This document shows, piece by piece, positions 1 to 8,351 of a DNA stretch of 43,678 bases. The stretch covers positions 1-43,678 of the forward strand of contig CAKOTU010000009.1 of NCBI GenBank assembly GCA_934120265.1. The letters run 5' to 3'. The notes below the pieces were generated by a model, which was not told the DNA's origin, made no database searches, and was given only the letters and a program-made list of their open reading frames with translations. Each line of letters begins with the position of its first letter. The first letter of the stretch is position 1. The stretch is from an uncultured Bacilli bacterium (GTDB lineage Bacteria > Bacillota_I > Bacilli_A > RF39 > UBA660). A program made the translations under genes and the position numbers.

Positions 1-25
1 CTTTTCTTAAATCTTCTATCTTCAA
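1..25 (-). CDS. possible 5' end of a gene leaving the window
   Basis: Eight codons starting with TTG can be read leftward off the edge (MKIEDLRK...). An AAGGTG Shine-Dalgarno-like sequence lies 6 nt upstream. Too little is present to assign a product, and the TTG start makes the call tentative. The 26-179 stretch upstream is very AT-rich and holds nothing else I can support. Confidence 0.3.
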
Positions 26-179
26 AATATTCACCTTCTTATAAAAAAGTTTCTTTAAGTAGTTCTTACCCAATTTTTCTTATAATTTTTGTTAATTTTT
101 TATTAAAAATTGTAAAAAGAAATTTAATTAAAAGCCTTATAAAATAAGAGTTTTAAATAGAGTTTATATAAGTCGTTCT

Positions 180-212
180 TTACCAATTTATATTTACCTT
201 ATTTTCACTCAT
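180..212 (-). CDS. ten-residue micro-ORF with good ribosome binding site
   Basis: An ATG preceded by AAGGAGTTGATTTAG opens a ten-codon frame (MSENKVNINW) ended by TAA. It lies behind an extended -10 (TGGTATACT) and ahead of the gene leaving the left edge, so it could be a leader peptide or the start of a decayed gene. Function unknown. The signal is the ribosome binding site, not the peptide itself. Confidence 0.25.
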   Translation of the reverse strand: MSENKVNINW

Positions 213-246
213 CTAAATCAACTCCTTAAAGCTCTAAATATATATA

Positions 247-255
247 AGTATACCA
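247..255 (-). promoter_or_regulatory. extended -10 promoter (TGGTATACT)
   Basis: TGnTATACT on the minus strand, about 35 bp ahead of the micro-ORF and just beyond the terminator of the SIS-domain gene. No convincing -35 is visible. Confidence 0.45.
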
Positions 256-288
256 TAAAAAAGATAGATTTTATAGTAACCTATCTAT
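256..288 (-). terminator. terminator of the SIS-domain gene
   Basis: AGATAG and CTATCT arms around a 13-nt loop, followed on the minus strand by a T-run. Confidence 0.6.
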
Positions 289-305
289 ATTTTTATTTTA
301 AATTA

Positions 306-1220
306 TTATAAATTTCCATTATATTTATAGAGCTTCTTTACCATAGGATTATAATCAACTCCAGATAAATCTTTATTTTGTTTCTCGGCAATATATTTTG
401 TTAAATACATGCATTTGATTAAAAGAATATATTCTGACATAAACGAATCACTAACGTCTAATATAATTACATTTTTATAATATTTTGATAATTCACCAAT
501 TAATAATTTATCTAATTCAGTATTTAAATTAAAATAAATAGCAATATTATTACTAGTAGTTGATAAAGTACTTCTTCCATGACAATAAGAATACTTATCA
601 TGTACGATTGGTAACCCTATTCCTGCTTCAACCATCGTAGATTCTAGAAATTTACTTGCCGTAGAAGTTTCTAGACCTGAAAATATTTCATACGCAGTAC
701 AATCTATATCAAAATTATATTTATAAGATTCTATAATTTCAATTACCCTTTCCTTATTACCATCTAAATAATAGTTAAGTAAAATACTACATGGTACTAA
801 TGTTGCAGCTAGAGATATAAAGCTACGTTCTTTATCACTGCAAGAATATGTCAAATTAACTATTCCTTCAGCAGCATTTTCCTTATTAGCTAATAAATAA
901 TGTTTCATATTATTTAAAAACGCTAATTCAACACCATAGTTATTTCCAGAATAACTGCAGGATAAAACATTTTTATATCCAACTAAATTTAAATATTTAA
1001 AATCCCTTGGTTCTACATTTTTAGTTATTATATTATTTTTTCTATTTAATATTTTTGAAGCATAATCAGAAACAACACTCGAACCACCGACACCAGAAAT
1101 AAGCGTGGGCTCGGTTATTTTTGATAATTCATAATTAATCCTTTCTAAGTCAGTATTATATAAACTATCATATACTCTACTTCCTATTTTTTCAAAATTT
1201 TCTTTCATATTTTTTTCCAT
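306..1220 (-). CDS. SIS-domain sugar-phosphate isomerase-like protein
   Basis: A 304-residue cytoplasmic protein with a phosphosugar-binding SIS fold. The GVGGSS motif near residue 43 and the SCSYSGNN motif near residue 89 match the two phosphosugar loops of the family. There are no membrane segments. Family members isomerise or deaminate sugar phosphates, or sense them, but no substrate can be named here. The ATG has AGGAGG 7 nt upstream. The upstream neighbour, transcribed in the same direction, is a small WYL-domain regulator that probably controls this gene. A CCTC/GAGG pairing just ahead of the start could hide the ribosome binding site. The SIS assignment is fairly sure, the role unknown. 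Confidence 0.7.
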   Translation of the reverse strand: MEKNMKENFEKIGSRVYDSLYNTDLERINYELSKITEPTLISGVGGSSVVSDYASKILNRKNNIITKNVEPRDFKYLNLVGYKNVLSCSYSGNNYGVELAFLNNMKHYLLANKENAAEGIVNLTYSCSDKERSFISLAATLVPCSILLNYYLDGNKERVIEIIESYKYNFDIDCTAYEIFSGLETSTASKFLESTMVEAGIGLPIVHDKYSYCHGRSTLSTTSNNIAIYFNLNTELDKLLIGELSKYYKNVIILDVSDSFMSEYILLIKCMYLTKYIAEKQNKDLSGVDYNPMVKKLYKYNGNL

Positions 1221-1274
1221 AAAAAATCCTCCTCAAGTAATTAATACCACTTAAAGAGGAAATATTTCGTCTAC

Positions 1275-1859
1275 TTAAAATTTTTCATCTAGTAATTCTA
1301 TTTTATTTATTCTTTTTAATTCAAAATGTCTTAAATCATTTTTTAATTCACAAAATGCTGCACAACCCCAACCCGTATCATATAAAAACATATCATATGG
1401 TCTAATAGTTCTATCTTGATTCCCTTTAGTAAATGAATAATAATTAATTTTAACTTTTCTTTTTTCTTTAATAGCTCTAGTTAGGATATTATAACTGTTT
1501 TTAAGATCATCTTTTAGTTCTATATTTTCATTGTTAGAATTAAAATATACTCCATGAACTTTATCTGCTATAATTTGCAATTTTTCTTTGTCTTTTTCAT
1601 CTACATTCAATTTTTTTAAAAATTCATAATCTGATTTTGAAAACTTTCTTGTTGGTATTCTAACTTTTTGATTTAAAACATAGCCACCATATGGTCCCAT
1701 CAAAGTATCAATATAAATGCCCGCTTTTTCAAGGTCTTCTTTATATACGCGAATCATTCTTTCTGATACTTCCAATTTATCTGCTAATTCTTTAATATTA
1801 TATTTTCTTCCATTTTCTAAATACTGAAGCATAAGAATAACGTTAGATATTTTTGACAT
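1275..1859 (-). CDS. HTH-WYL transcriptional regulator (short form)
   Basis: 194 residues. The N-terminus (about 1-55) is an HTH_11/DeoR-like winged helix with the SERMIRVYKEDLEKAG recognition region, typical of YafY/PafC-like regulators. The C-terminal half carries a WYL-type domain (VKINYYSFTKGNQDRTIRPYDM), a ligand or nucleotide sensing fold. Full-length relatives exceed 300 residues and add a WCX extension; this one ends soon after WYL, though the frame is intact. The start has GGGGAG upstream. It sits 54 bp ahead of the SIS-domain gene on the same strand, which suggests local control of sugar metabolism. The ligand is unknown. Confidence 0.75.
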   Translation of the reverse strand: MSKISNVILMLQYLENGRKYNIKELADKLEVSERMIRVYKEDLEKAGIYIDTLMGPYGGYVLNQKVRIPTRKFSKSDYEFLKKLNVDEKDKEKLQIIADKVHGVYFNSNNENIELKDDLKNSYNILTRAIKEKRKVKINYYSFTKGNQDRTIRPYDMFLYDTGWGCAAFCELKNDLRHFELKRINKIELLDEKF

Positions 1860-2026
1860 ATTTCAAAACTCCCCATAACATCTTATTCATAATATTACCA
1901 CCTACTTACATTAAAATTGTATTATTCATTATTAACAACTTAATTTTCAAAACTAAAATTCAACTATACTATATCTTTAATTCTAAATAAGCTTCTTCTT
2001 TACTTTTCTTTCTAAATTACTTAATA

Positions 2027-2572
2027 TTAGCGACATAATTCTAATACCTTTTTCATTGTATTAGCAGTTCTTATTGTTATTGAATCTCTTATACTTGTAC
2101 TTGCTGTTTTACTCCACCAATTTGTTTTTCTATAATTTTTTAAATCATATGACCAAAAAATATTATTTTTATATTCTTTTATTTTTTCAAGTTCAGTTTT
2201 AGGCTCCCCTAAAGCATCATAAACAGCTTTATATGTCATAGGAGGAATGATAAAGATAATATTATCATAAATATCTTTATTATTCGTCCCCCACCAATCT
2301 GGCTTATTATCTAGAAGTTCTTTAAGTTCATATGACCTAATTACAAAAACAGGAATTTTAAGATTAAATTTACTTTCGATCATTTTATAAATATCATCAC
2401 TTATTTTATTTTTATCATTTATATCACTTGAAAATATAACATTACCACTATTTAAATATGTAATAACTTCTTTATATCCCAGCGATTCAAATCCTAGCTT
2501 TAACTCTTGCATAGTAATCTTATTTTTACCACTTATATTTATTCCTCGTAATAACGCTACAAACTTTTCCAT
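2027..2572 (-). CDS. DUF1697 family protein
   Basis: 181 residues opening with FVALLRGINISGKNKITMQEL and continuing with SLGYKEVITYLNSGNVIFSS, the hallmark start of DUF1697. The conserved C-terminal Trp/Thr segment (TNWWSKTASTSIRDSITIRTANTM) is also present. Biochemical function is not established for the family; proteins are soluble and about 180 residues, as here. The ATG lies 2 bp beyond the rdgB stop with GGTG upstream, so the gene is co-transcribed with and probably translationally coupled to rdgB. Family call very likely; role unknown. Confidence 0.85.
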   Translation of the reverse strand: MEKFVALLRGINISGKNKITMQELKLGFESLGYKEVITYLNSGNVIFSSDINDKNKISDDIYKMIESKFNLKIPVFVIRSYELKELLDNKPDWWGTNNKDIYDNIIFIIPPMTYKAVYDALGEPKTELEKIKEYKNNIFWSYDLKNYRKTNWWSKTASTSIRDSITIRTANTMKKVLELCR

Positions 2573-2574
2573 AA

Positions 2575-3177
2575 CTACACCATTTTATTTTTTATATATT
2601 CATTTACCATTTCTAAAGCTTTTTTACGTGGGCTTATTTTTAATTTCTCTTCAGTAGAAATTTGAGCTAGAGTGTTGCCTGTTTCTAATTCAAAGATTTC
2701 ATCAAATCCAAAGCCATTTTCACCTCGTGTGTTCTCACTGATAATGCCATCTAAAACAGCTTCAAATGTTTCTTCATGATTTTTATCTTTCAAAGCAATT
2801 ACCGTTGTATAATGGCAACCTCTGTTTTTCTTTGAAACTCCATCTACCTTTTTAAGTAACTCTAGATTTTTAGTATGATCATCAGCATCTATAAAACGAG
2901 CAGTATGTACACCAGGGAAACCATTTAATACATCTATTGATATACCTGAGTCATCAGCAATACAAATAAAATCATCGCCAAGTTCATTATATAAACAATT
3001 CACTTTTTCTAAAGCATTTCCTTTGAAAGTATCTTGTTCTTCAGTTACTATTATTTGTTTTCCTAGCTTTTCTTCCATGTCTTTTATTGATAAAACATCA
3101 TAATCTTTAAAGATTTCTTTAATTTCTCTTATTTTACCTTTATTATTAGATGCAACTACAACAATTCTTTTATCCAT
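2575..3177 (-). CDS. rdgB: RdgB/HAM1 non-canonical purine NTP pyrophosphatase
   Basis: A 200-residue housecleaning enzyme that hydrolyses dITP, XTP and dXTP to monophosphates, keeping deaminated purines out of nucleic acids. The N-terminal VVASNNKGKIREI substrate loop, the ADDSGISIDVLNGFPGVHTAR core with catalytic acidic residues, and the C-terminal FGFDEIFE ... KISPRKKALE block are all present. An in-frame GTG lies 9 nt upstream, but it overlaps the AGGAAG ribosome binding site; the ATG at 3177 has correct spacing and gives MDKRIVVVASNN. First gene of an operon with the DUF1697 gene, read from an extended -10 promoter. Confidence 0.93.
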   Translation of the reverse strand: MDKRIVVVASNNKGKIREIKEIFKDYDVLSIKDMEEKLGKQIIVTEEQDTFKGNALEKVNCLYNELGDDFICIADDSGISIDVLNGFPGVHTARFIDADDHTKNLELLKKVDGVSKKNRGCHYTTVIALKDKNHEETFEAVLDGIISENTRGENGFGFDEIFELETGNTLAQISTEEKLKISPRKKALEMVNEYIKNKMV

Positions 3178-3200
3178 TCTTATCACTTCCTAATAATCAC

Positions 3201-3209
3201 ATTATATCA
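3201..3209 (-). promoter_or_regulatory. extended -10 promoter of rdgB (TGATATAAT)
   Basis: TGATATAAT on the minus strand, 23 bp ahead of the rdgB ATG and directly behind the terminator of the preceding gene. Confidence 0.6.
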
Positions 3210-3210
3210 C

Positions 3211-3242
3211 AAAAAGAGTAGACTTTTTATCCACTCTTTAAC
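3211..3242 (-). terminator. terminator of the Asp-box protein gene
   Basis: Imperfect hairpin (AAAGAGTGGA / TCTACTCTTT) followed on the minus strand by a short T-run. Confidence 0.65.
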
Positions 3243-3252
3243 TTTTATTTTT

Positions 3253-3801
3253 TTATTCATTACTCCACGTATTTCCGTTATCACTACTATAATAAATTAA
3301 ACTCTCGTTATGATCCGCAATATAGACTGAACATTCTAATTTTAATTTACCGTTTTCATAATAAGGCATCTTTTCGACACTTATTAAATCAACATTTTCA
3401 TTATCATATGTGATTTCTGCTTGTTTAAATGTAATTCCACCATCATTAGTTACTAATAATCCTTTAAAATTTCTATTTCTATCTAAATAGCCAGTATCTA
3501 TAATAAAACCCAAATTCTCATCTAAAAATTCAAACTTAGCATCAAGGCTTACTTCAACCATTTCTTCAGTAACCTTTTCAAAACTTTTTCCATTATTATT
3601 ACTTTTTTCTACACCAATAATCATTCTTTGACCCAAACTATAATCATATCTTATCACTTGTAAAATCTCTTTATCAAACTTTTTAGTATAAACTATATCT
3701 TCATTACTAATTAATTCTGGTGTTTTATCTAAAATTATTACTAAAAAAACAATACCTATAAATAATATCATTATCAATAAACTTATTAAATTTTTTTTCA
3801 T
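3253..3801 (-). CDS. membrane-anchored protein with BNR/Asp-box repeats
   Basis: 182 residues with an N-terminal membrane anchor (LISLLIMILFIGIVFLVIIL), the rest outside the cell. Two Asp-box-like turns, VTNDGGITFK and YSSDNGNTWS, mark a small beta-propeller-like fold of the kind seen in sialidase-related and other extracellular proteins; a third at SNNNGKSFEK is weaker. No catalytic residues are recognisable, so a binding or structural role is more likely than glycosidase activity. Of three possible starts the ATG at 3801 has GAGAGGA at 9 nt; the upstream ones overlap that site. It follows the GNAT gene by 1 bp, so the two form an operon. Function unknown. Confidence 0.6.
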   Translation of the reverse strand: MKKNLISLLIMILFIGIVFLVIILDKTPELISNEDIVYTKKFDKEILQVIRYDYSLGQRMIIGVEKSNNNGKSFEKVTEEMVEVSLDAKFEFLDENLGFIIDTGYLDRNRNFKGLLVTNDGGITFKQAEITYDNENVDLISVEKMPYYENGKLKLECSVYIADHNESLIYYSSDNGNTWSNE

Positions 3802-3802
3802 A

Positions 3803-4396
3803 TTAAACATTCCTCTCAACAGAATTATCATAAATACAGCTATACTTGTTTAAAGATTCTTCTACATCAATTGTATACATTTGAACAACTTCATTATATT
3901 TGTCACTAAACTCTTCTTTTAGTAACTTTCCACCCAAAGCTTGTATAGTTTTTACAGAACCTAAATTACTTACAATACAATCTAACAAAGCATCTTTAAT
4001 GTTATATTCATAGCATTTTTTTAAACCTAAATATAGATTTATTTTATTATAGCCTTTTCTTCTTTCGGTTGGACGAACACTATAACCAATATGACCACCA
4101 CTATTTTTTAATTTTTCATTTAATTCTAATCTTATATTAATCATTCCAACTATTTTATTATCTTCACATCTAATCAAGAAGAAAGTTTTATTTGGAACAA
4201 AATTAATTGAATAAGCATAATCTTTATTTTGAACTTTACTCAAATATATAAGCCAATTTTCGTATGATTCCTCTTTTAAATATCTGTCAAGTAATCCAAC
4301 ACCATTTATATCAGATTCATATTTTAAAAATTCACTTATATAATCTATAGCATCTTCTTTTCTTTTTATTGTTGGTTCCTCTAAATAAAATTTCAT
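3803..4396 (-). CDS. GNAT-family N-acetyltransferase
   Basis: 197 residues with a GNAT fold. The acetyl-CoA pyrophosphate loop RPTERRKGYN (near residue 108) follows a beta strand GHIGYSV, as in Acetyltransf_3/RimJ-like proteins, and the C-terminal NLGSVKTIQALGGKLL is the usual last helix-strand. The substrate cannot be read from the sequence; relatives modify ribosomal proteins, amino acids or antibiotics. The ATG has GGTGATGAT upstream and an extended -10 (TGATATAAT) lies just behind the terminator of the collagen-like gene. First gene of a two-gene unit with the Asp-box protein. Confidence 0.8.
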   Translation of the reverse strand: MKFYLEEPTIKRKEDAIDYISEFLKYESDINGVGLLDRYLKEESYENWLIYLSKVQNKDYAYSINFVPNKTFFLIRCEDNKIVGMINIRLELNEKLKNSGGHIGYSVRPTERRKGYNKINLYLGLKKCYEYNIKDALLDCIVSNLGSVKTIQALGGKLLKEEFSDKYNEVVQMYTIDVEESLNKYSCIYDNSVERNV

Positions 4397-4411
4397 ATCA
4401 TCACCAATATA

Positions 4412-4420
4412 ATTATATCA
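4412..4420 (-). promoter_or_regulatory. extended -10 promoter of the GNAT operon
   Basis: TGATATAAT on the minus strand, 15 bp ahead of the GNAT start. Confidence 0.55.
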
Positions 4421-4429
4421 CTTATTTTA

Positions 4430-4455
4430 GAAAAAACATCTCTTGAAGAGATGTT
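4430..4455 (-). terminator. terminator of the collagen-like gene
   Basis: Perfect inverted repeat ACATCTCTT/AAGAGATGT followed on the minus strand by TTTTTTC. Confidence 0.85.
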
Positions 4456-4458
4456 AGT

Positions 4459-5310
4459 TTAAGATATCCTTATAATATTTAGATAAGCATTTGTTCCAGC
4501 ACCTGGAGAAATAGTTGCTTCTGTACTAGACTGTATCGCTAAACCTATATTATCTCCGGCACTAAAAGAATTTATAGTACTTCCTATAAAATCTGTATCT
4601 GCATTTGCTTGAACTGTTTTTTTGATGGTTGTACTTCCAATTGCGACATTATTTTGTTTTACTTCTACTGTTAAATCGGCATTAGCACTAGAACTTCCAT
4701 TAAAATAATAATCGACTTGATATACCCCATCTTGAGTTACTGTTAACATATTTTGTGTTCCTTGAGTTACATTAGATGTTGGGCCATTACTGCCTAATGG
4801 TATATTTTGTGGAATATTTGTTTCAAGAGATATAGTGTTTACTGTTGTATTATACTTTCTACCAAATGTACTCAATGTTGGACCCATTGGTCCTATAGGA
4901 CCTTGTTCCCCAGTTTGACCTTGTAATCCTTGTGGGCCCTGTGGTCCAGTTGGACCTGTTGGACCTGTTGGACCTATTGGTCCTTGTAGACCTATTTGCC
5001 CCTGTACTCCTTGAGCCCCTTGTGGACCCTGTGGACCTGTTGGTCCCGGAATTCCTTGCTCCCCTGTAGCTCCAGTTGCACCACTAGGAATTGTAAAATT
5101 TAATACAACATTTTCATTCGTACCACTATTAGTGATTGTTGCGCTTGTACCAGGAGCACCAGTTGTTACGTTGCCTATTGCTACTGTGGCTGGCCCTTGT
5201 GGACCAGTAGGGCCGGTTGGGCCTGGGATTCCTCTAGCAATAAGTCTTCTTTTACATTTTCTACCTTCTTCTAAAATTTCTTGAATTCTATTAGAACATT
5301 CTTCATTCAT
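4459..5310 (-). CDS. BclA-like collagen-repeat surface/spore protein
   Basis: 283 residues. A charged N-terminus with no signal peptide leads into Gly-X-Y runs (GIPGPTGPTGPQGP near residue 27, and a longer tract at about 85-145 rich in GPT and GPQ triplets). Between them is a short insert with GTSATITNSGTNENVVLNF. The last ~130 residues form a beta-rich, Asn/Ser-rich domain (GVYQVDYYFNGSSS ... DNIGLAIQSS) like the C1q/TNF-type BclA C-terminal domain. Such proteins make hair-like fibres on the exosporium. The sporulation genes 3-7 kb away fit that role, but a vegetative surface role is possible. Its ribosome binding site lies inside a hairpin (see 5314-5354). Confidence 0.8.
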   Translation of the reverse strand: MNEECSNRIQEILEEGRKCKRRLIARGIPGPTGPTGPQGPATVAIGNVTTGAPGTSATITNSGTNENVVLNFTIPSGATGATGEQGIPGPTGPQGPQGAQGVQGQIGLQGPIGPTGPTGPTGPQGPQGLQGQTGEQGPIGPMGPTLSTFGRKYNTTVNTISLETNIPQNIPLGSNGPTSNVTQGTQNMLTVTQDGVYQVDYYFNGSSSANADLTVEVKQNNVAIGSTTIKKTVQANADTDFIGSTINSFSAGDNIGLAIQSSTEATISPGAGTNAYLNIIRIS

Positions 5311-5313
5311 TAT

Positions 5314-5354
5314 AAAACTCTCCTTTCATTATTATTTTATGAAGGGAGAGTTTT
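5314..5354 (-). terminator. hairpin that terminates the upstream gene and covers the collagen gene's ribosome binding site
   Basis: Long inverted repeat (AAACTCTCC-TTCAT / ATGAA-GGAGAGTTT) between the coiled-coil gene and the collagen-like gene. Its 3' arm contains the GGAGAG used by the collagen ATG 7 nt downstream, so a read-through transcript would be poorly translated. Confidence 0.65.
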
Positions 5355-5364
5355 TTGACAATTG

Positions 5365-6975
5365 TTATTGACTATTATAATTATTTTGTCTTTCAATAGT
5401 TAAAACTTTTTGCTTATTTTTCTTATAAACGTCATCAAGATTTTGATTAAGTCCTAATATTTTTTCCTGTTCAAATTCAAGTTTTCTCTGAATTTTAGCA
5501 AGTTCATCTAAATAAGATACTAACGAAGGTTGATATTCAATATCTGAACCATACTTGTTTAATATACTTTGTCTAATATCTTTTACTTGACTTAATGAAT
5601 CACTAAGTAAGAAATCCATACGACTTAAATAATTTGATGTTGTTAAGATTTCTTTTTCTAGATTTTCATAGATATATGTTACTTGAATATCAGGATTCAA
5701 AATTCTTCTTACACTTCTTAAAGAATTATTTATCATCATTCCACTTACTAATCCACCTAACATTTTATTTTTAAATAAACTTATTGGAAATAAACCAAAG
5801 GTAAAATTTAAAATAGAAGAAACCAAATTTTTAGTGTAATAAAAAATTGACGGTCTTCTTCTTTTTATAGTCATTTTAGAAAGTGAACGTTCTAGTTTTG
5901 CTACTTTTCTCTGTTCTTTAATAAGACTATCATAAATAATTTTATTAGCTAACGTTATTTCAAGTAATTTATTATTATCTTCTTTTTTTACTTCCTTATT
6001 TTTTTCTTTGCTCTCAATTTTTGTTTGTTCTTGTTTACTAGTTTTATTATCTAAAGTAGCAGACTGTTTTTCATTGATAATTATTTCTTTTTTTCTTTCT
6101 TCTATTTGAATCAATGTTTCATTGCATAAACTTATTTTATCTTTTATCTTTTTATCATTTTTTCTTATTTCATATAAATCAATATCTTTTATTTTGATAT
6201 AATTTTCTAACTCTTTAAATCCAGGAAGAGATTTTAAAGATTCATACTTAACCATAATATTTTCTATTTTTAATTTTAATTGCTTTATTTCAAATTCATA
6301 ATCAAATAAATCATTATATTCTTCTACTTTAGTAATCTTTGAATTAATGTCTTTTATTTTTTTAGAACATTTATCTAAGTCTTTGTTTAGTTCTCTTACC
6401 TCTAGAACAGGAATATACGCCTTCTTAGATGTTTTTGTTTCTACATCCAATTGAATTTCTTTATCGTTTTTGATTATTTCTTGATTTGAAGTTTGATTTT
6501 GTTCATTTTTAACAGTATTGAATTTTATTATTTCTATAATTTCTTCTTTTTTTATGTTTTCTTTTAAAGTCGCAACTCTTTTTATGTATGAATCTATTTT
6601 TTTAGTGTTTTTGCCCAAGGTGAAATATTTTTCTTGTGCTAATTCTTTATCTATTTGTTCAAGTTTTTTAACATCCTCAATATCGATTGTTTTTTTATTT
6701 AACTTTAGTTCTAAGTTAATAATTTCTAATTCTATATTTGTTTTTTTATCTTTAGTTTTATGTTCAAACAATCCCAAAAAAAGACCAATAATTGTTAACC
6801 CAAAAACTTTCGGCTTGCTATAGTACTTACCTGTTGATAGTAATTGTTTTTCCTTTATTTCTTTTTTTTGTTTCTTTTTTAGTTCCCTAAGTTTTTTTCT
6901 TTGTTCTTTTTTATATCTTAAAAACAATTGCCATGAACGTATTCTATCTTTTAAGCTTCCCTTTTGATTAGGCAT
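5365..6975 (-). CDS. large lysine-rich coiled-coil protein with a hydrophobic segment
   Basis: 536 residues, very rich in Lys, Glu and Ile. The N-terminus is strongly basic, followed by a short hydrophobic stretch (VFGLTIIGLFLGLF, about 60-75). Most of residues 80-340 and 440-530 predict as coiled coil. Near residue 380 a hydrophobic region (LVSSILNFTFGLFPISLF ... LGGLVSGMMI) may be a hairpin membrane insertion. I do not recognise a family. Start: the upstream in-frame GTG and ATG overlap AGGTG; the ATG at 6975 has that site at 6 nt. It lies between the GT4 gene and the collagen-like gene on the same strand, next to the sigG cluster, so an envelope or sporulation role is possible but unproven. 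Confidence 0.55.
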   Translation of the reverse strand: MPNQKGSLKDRIRSWQLFLRYKKEQRKKLRELKKKQKKEIKEKQLLSTGKYYSKPKVFGLTIIGLFLGLFEHKTKDKKTNIELEIINLELKLNKKTIDIEDVKKLEQIDKELAQEKYFTLGKNTKKIDSYIKRVATLKENIKKEEIIEIIKFNTVKNEQNQTSNQEIIKNDKEIQLDVETKTSKKAYIPVLEVRELNKDLDKCSKKIKDINSKITKVEEYNDLFDYEFEIKQLKLKIENIMVKYESLKSLPGFKELENYIKIKDIDLYEIRKNDKKIKDKISLCNETLIQIEERKKEIIINEKQSATLDNKTSKQEQTKIESKEKNKEVKKEDNNKLLEITLANKIIYDSLIKEQRKVAKLERSLSKMTIKRRRPSIFYYTKNLVSSILNFTFGLFPISLFKNKMLGGLVSGMMINNSLRSVRRILNPDIQVTYIYENLEKEILTTSNYLSRMDFLLSDSLSQVKDIRQSILNKYGSDIEYQPSLVSYLDELAKIQRKLEFEQEKILGLNQNLDDVYKKNKQKVLTIERQNNYNSQ

Positions 6976-6991
6976 AAACATCACCTATTTC

Positions 6992-7000
6992 ATTATAACA
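6992..7000 (-). promoter_or_regulatory. extended -10 promoter (TGTTATAAT) of the coiled-coil gene
   Basis: TGnTATAAT on the minus strand, 16 bp ahead of the chosen ATG and abutting the GT4 terminator. Confidence 0.55.
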
Positions 7001-7030
7001 TAAAAAGTAGAATTAATTTTCTACTTTTTC
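7001..7030 (-). terminator. terminator of the GT4 gene
   Basis: Inverted repeat AAAAAGTAGAA/TTCTACTTTTT with a 6-nt loop, its T-run formed by the 3' arm; it overlaps the last codons of the gene. Confidence 0.75.
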
Positions 7031-8056
7031 TTTATGTTCGTTATATATTTTAGTATAAAATTCTTTCCAAATTTTTAGTATATTTTCTTTACTATAAAAT
7101 TCGCTTATTTCTTTAGAATTTTTGCTTTGTTTTTGATATAACTTTTTGTCATCTTTTAGTTCATTAATTAATTTTACAAACTCTTTATTATTTTTACCAC
7201 TTAAATATTTATCAAATAAAATATCGTGATATAAATCTAAATCTCTTAATAATAAAGGTTTATGACAATTTACAGCTTCTAGAATTGTCATTGGGAAAAG
7301 TTCATTATATGATGGCATAAAAAGTAAGTCAGCCATATTAAACATATCATTCATTTTATCTCTCTTAATGATTCCCGTAAATATAACATTTTTAGGAGGA
7401 TTATCAACTATTTGTTTTAATTCATCATATCCATCTGTTATCTTACCAAAAGAAAATCCACCGCACCATACGAATTGAACATCAGGCATTTTTTTTGCAA
7501 CATTGACAAAATCAACAACACCTTTTCTTGTTTGGATTTGGCCTGCTCCTAACACAACAAACTTGTCATCTGCTATACCAAGTTCTTTTCGTATTTTCTT
7601 TACTTCTGCTTTATTTTTCTTGAAGAACTTTTCCTTTGATACATAATTAGGAATATATACTATTTTTTCTCTTTTTATTCCATATTTTACTAGGTCATCA
7701 ATAAAAATAGGATTTACCACTACTAAGTAATCCGCGGAATTATAGAATTTAATAATATACTTTTTAAATACTCCAAACGCTACTTTAGGTAATTTTAAAC
7801 TTCCATCTAATGTATCAGGTAAAAAATGACAATACGCTACATTAACACCCTTATTTAATTTCATTTTAATATAACTTTGTGGTTCCGTAGTATGTGCATG
7901 AATAATGTCTGCTTTTTTGCTTGAATTAATACTAACCTCAAATAGATCTTGTGCTCCTTCATCAAGTAAGTTTATTAGTTCTTGATAGGCACTACCAACG
8001 CCTTGACCTTCAACTGTATCAGCCATTGATAACATATTTATTTTTATTTTTTCCAT
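7013..8056 (-). CDS. family 4 glycosyltransferase
   Basis: 347 residues with the two-domain GT-B fold. The C-terminal donor-binding domain shows VVLGAGQIQTRKGV (residues about 160-175) and the E-x7-E motif ELFPMTILE near residue 268, both typical of GT4 retaining transferases such as diacylglycerol glucosyltransferases and polysaccharide enzymes. No membrane segment, so it probably acts at the inner face of the membrane. The acceptor is not deducible; glycolipid or cell-envelope glycan synthesis are the obvious options. The start has GGTGATAAG upstream and an extended -10 immediately follows ylmC. Family call firm, substrate unknown. Confidence 0.82.
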   Translation of the reverse strand: MEKIKINMLSMADTVEGQGVGSAYQELINLLDEGAQDLFEVSINSSKKADIIHAHTTEPQSYIKMKLNKGVNVAYCHFLPDTLDGSLKLPKVAFGVFKKYIIKFYNSADYLVVVNPIFIDDLVKYGIKREKIVYIPNYVSKEKFFKKNKAEVKKIRKELGIADDKFVVLGAGQIQTRKGVVDFVNVAKKMPDVQFVWCGGFSFGKITDGYDELKQIVDNPPKNVIFTGIIKRDKMNDMFNMADLLFMPSYNELFPMTILEAVNCHKPLLLRDLDLYHDILFDKYLSGKNNKEFVKLINELKDDKKLYQKQSKNSKEISEFYSKENILKIWKEFYTKIYNEHKEKVEN

Positions 8057-8071
8057 CTTATCACCACCTAA

Positions 8072-8080
8072 ATTATATCA
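8072..8080 (-). promoter_or_regulatory. extended -10 promoter of the GT4 gene
   Basis: TGATATAAT on the minus strand, directly adjoining the ylmC stop codon and 15 bp ahead of the GT4 ATG. Confidence 0.6.
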
Positions 8081-8311
8081 TTAATTATTAATACTTACAA
8101 GAATAACATCTTCACCTATTTTAGATATTTGACTCCATTTAATTTCTACTTCATTGCTGCTTGTAAACATTGAAATAATAAACTTACTTTTCTCAACAAT
8201 TAAACCATCCATATTACCTTTTTCATCTAATCTAATATCAATAATATTACCTATTTTAGTTCCATCATTTATATTAACAACATCTTTGTGTTGCAAATCA
8301 GAAAGTCTCAT
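8081..8311 (-). CDS. ylmC: YlmC/YmxH family PRC-barrel sporulation protein
   Basis: 76 residues opening with MRLSDLQHKDVVNINDGTKIG, the signature of the YlmC/YmxH family of small PRC-barrel beta proteins found in spore formers. The single domain spans the whole protein. In Bacillus subtilis the corresponding gene lies just downstream of sigG, as here (40 bp), which supports the call and suggests forespore expression. The molecular function of the family is not settled. AGGTGGTAGT precedes the ATG. Confidence 0.88.
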   Translation of the reverse strand: MRLSDLQHKDVVNINDGTKIGNIIDIRLDEKGNMDGLIVEKSKFIISMFTSSNEVEIKWSQISKIGEDVILVSINN

Positions 8312-8351
8312 ACTACCACCTACATAATTTTATGAATAAAAAAAGTAGTTA

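Noticed and set aside
4900..5260. Repeat array in the collagen-like gene as a CRISPR or tandem repeat locus
   Set aside because: The periodicity is nine bases or triplets of Gly-X-Y codons within one open reading frame.
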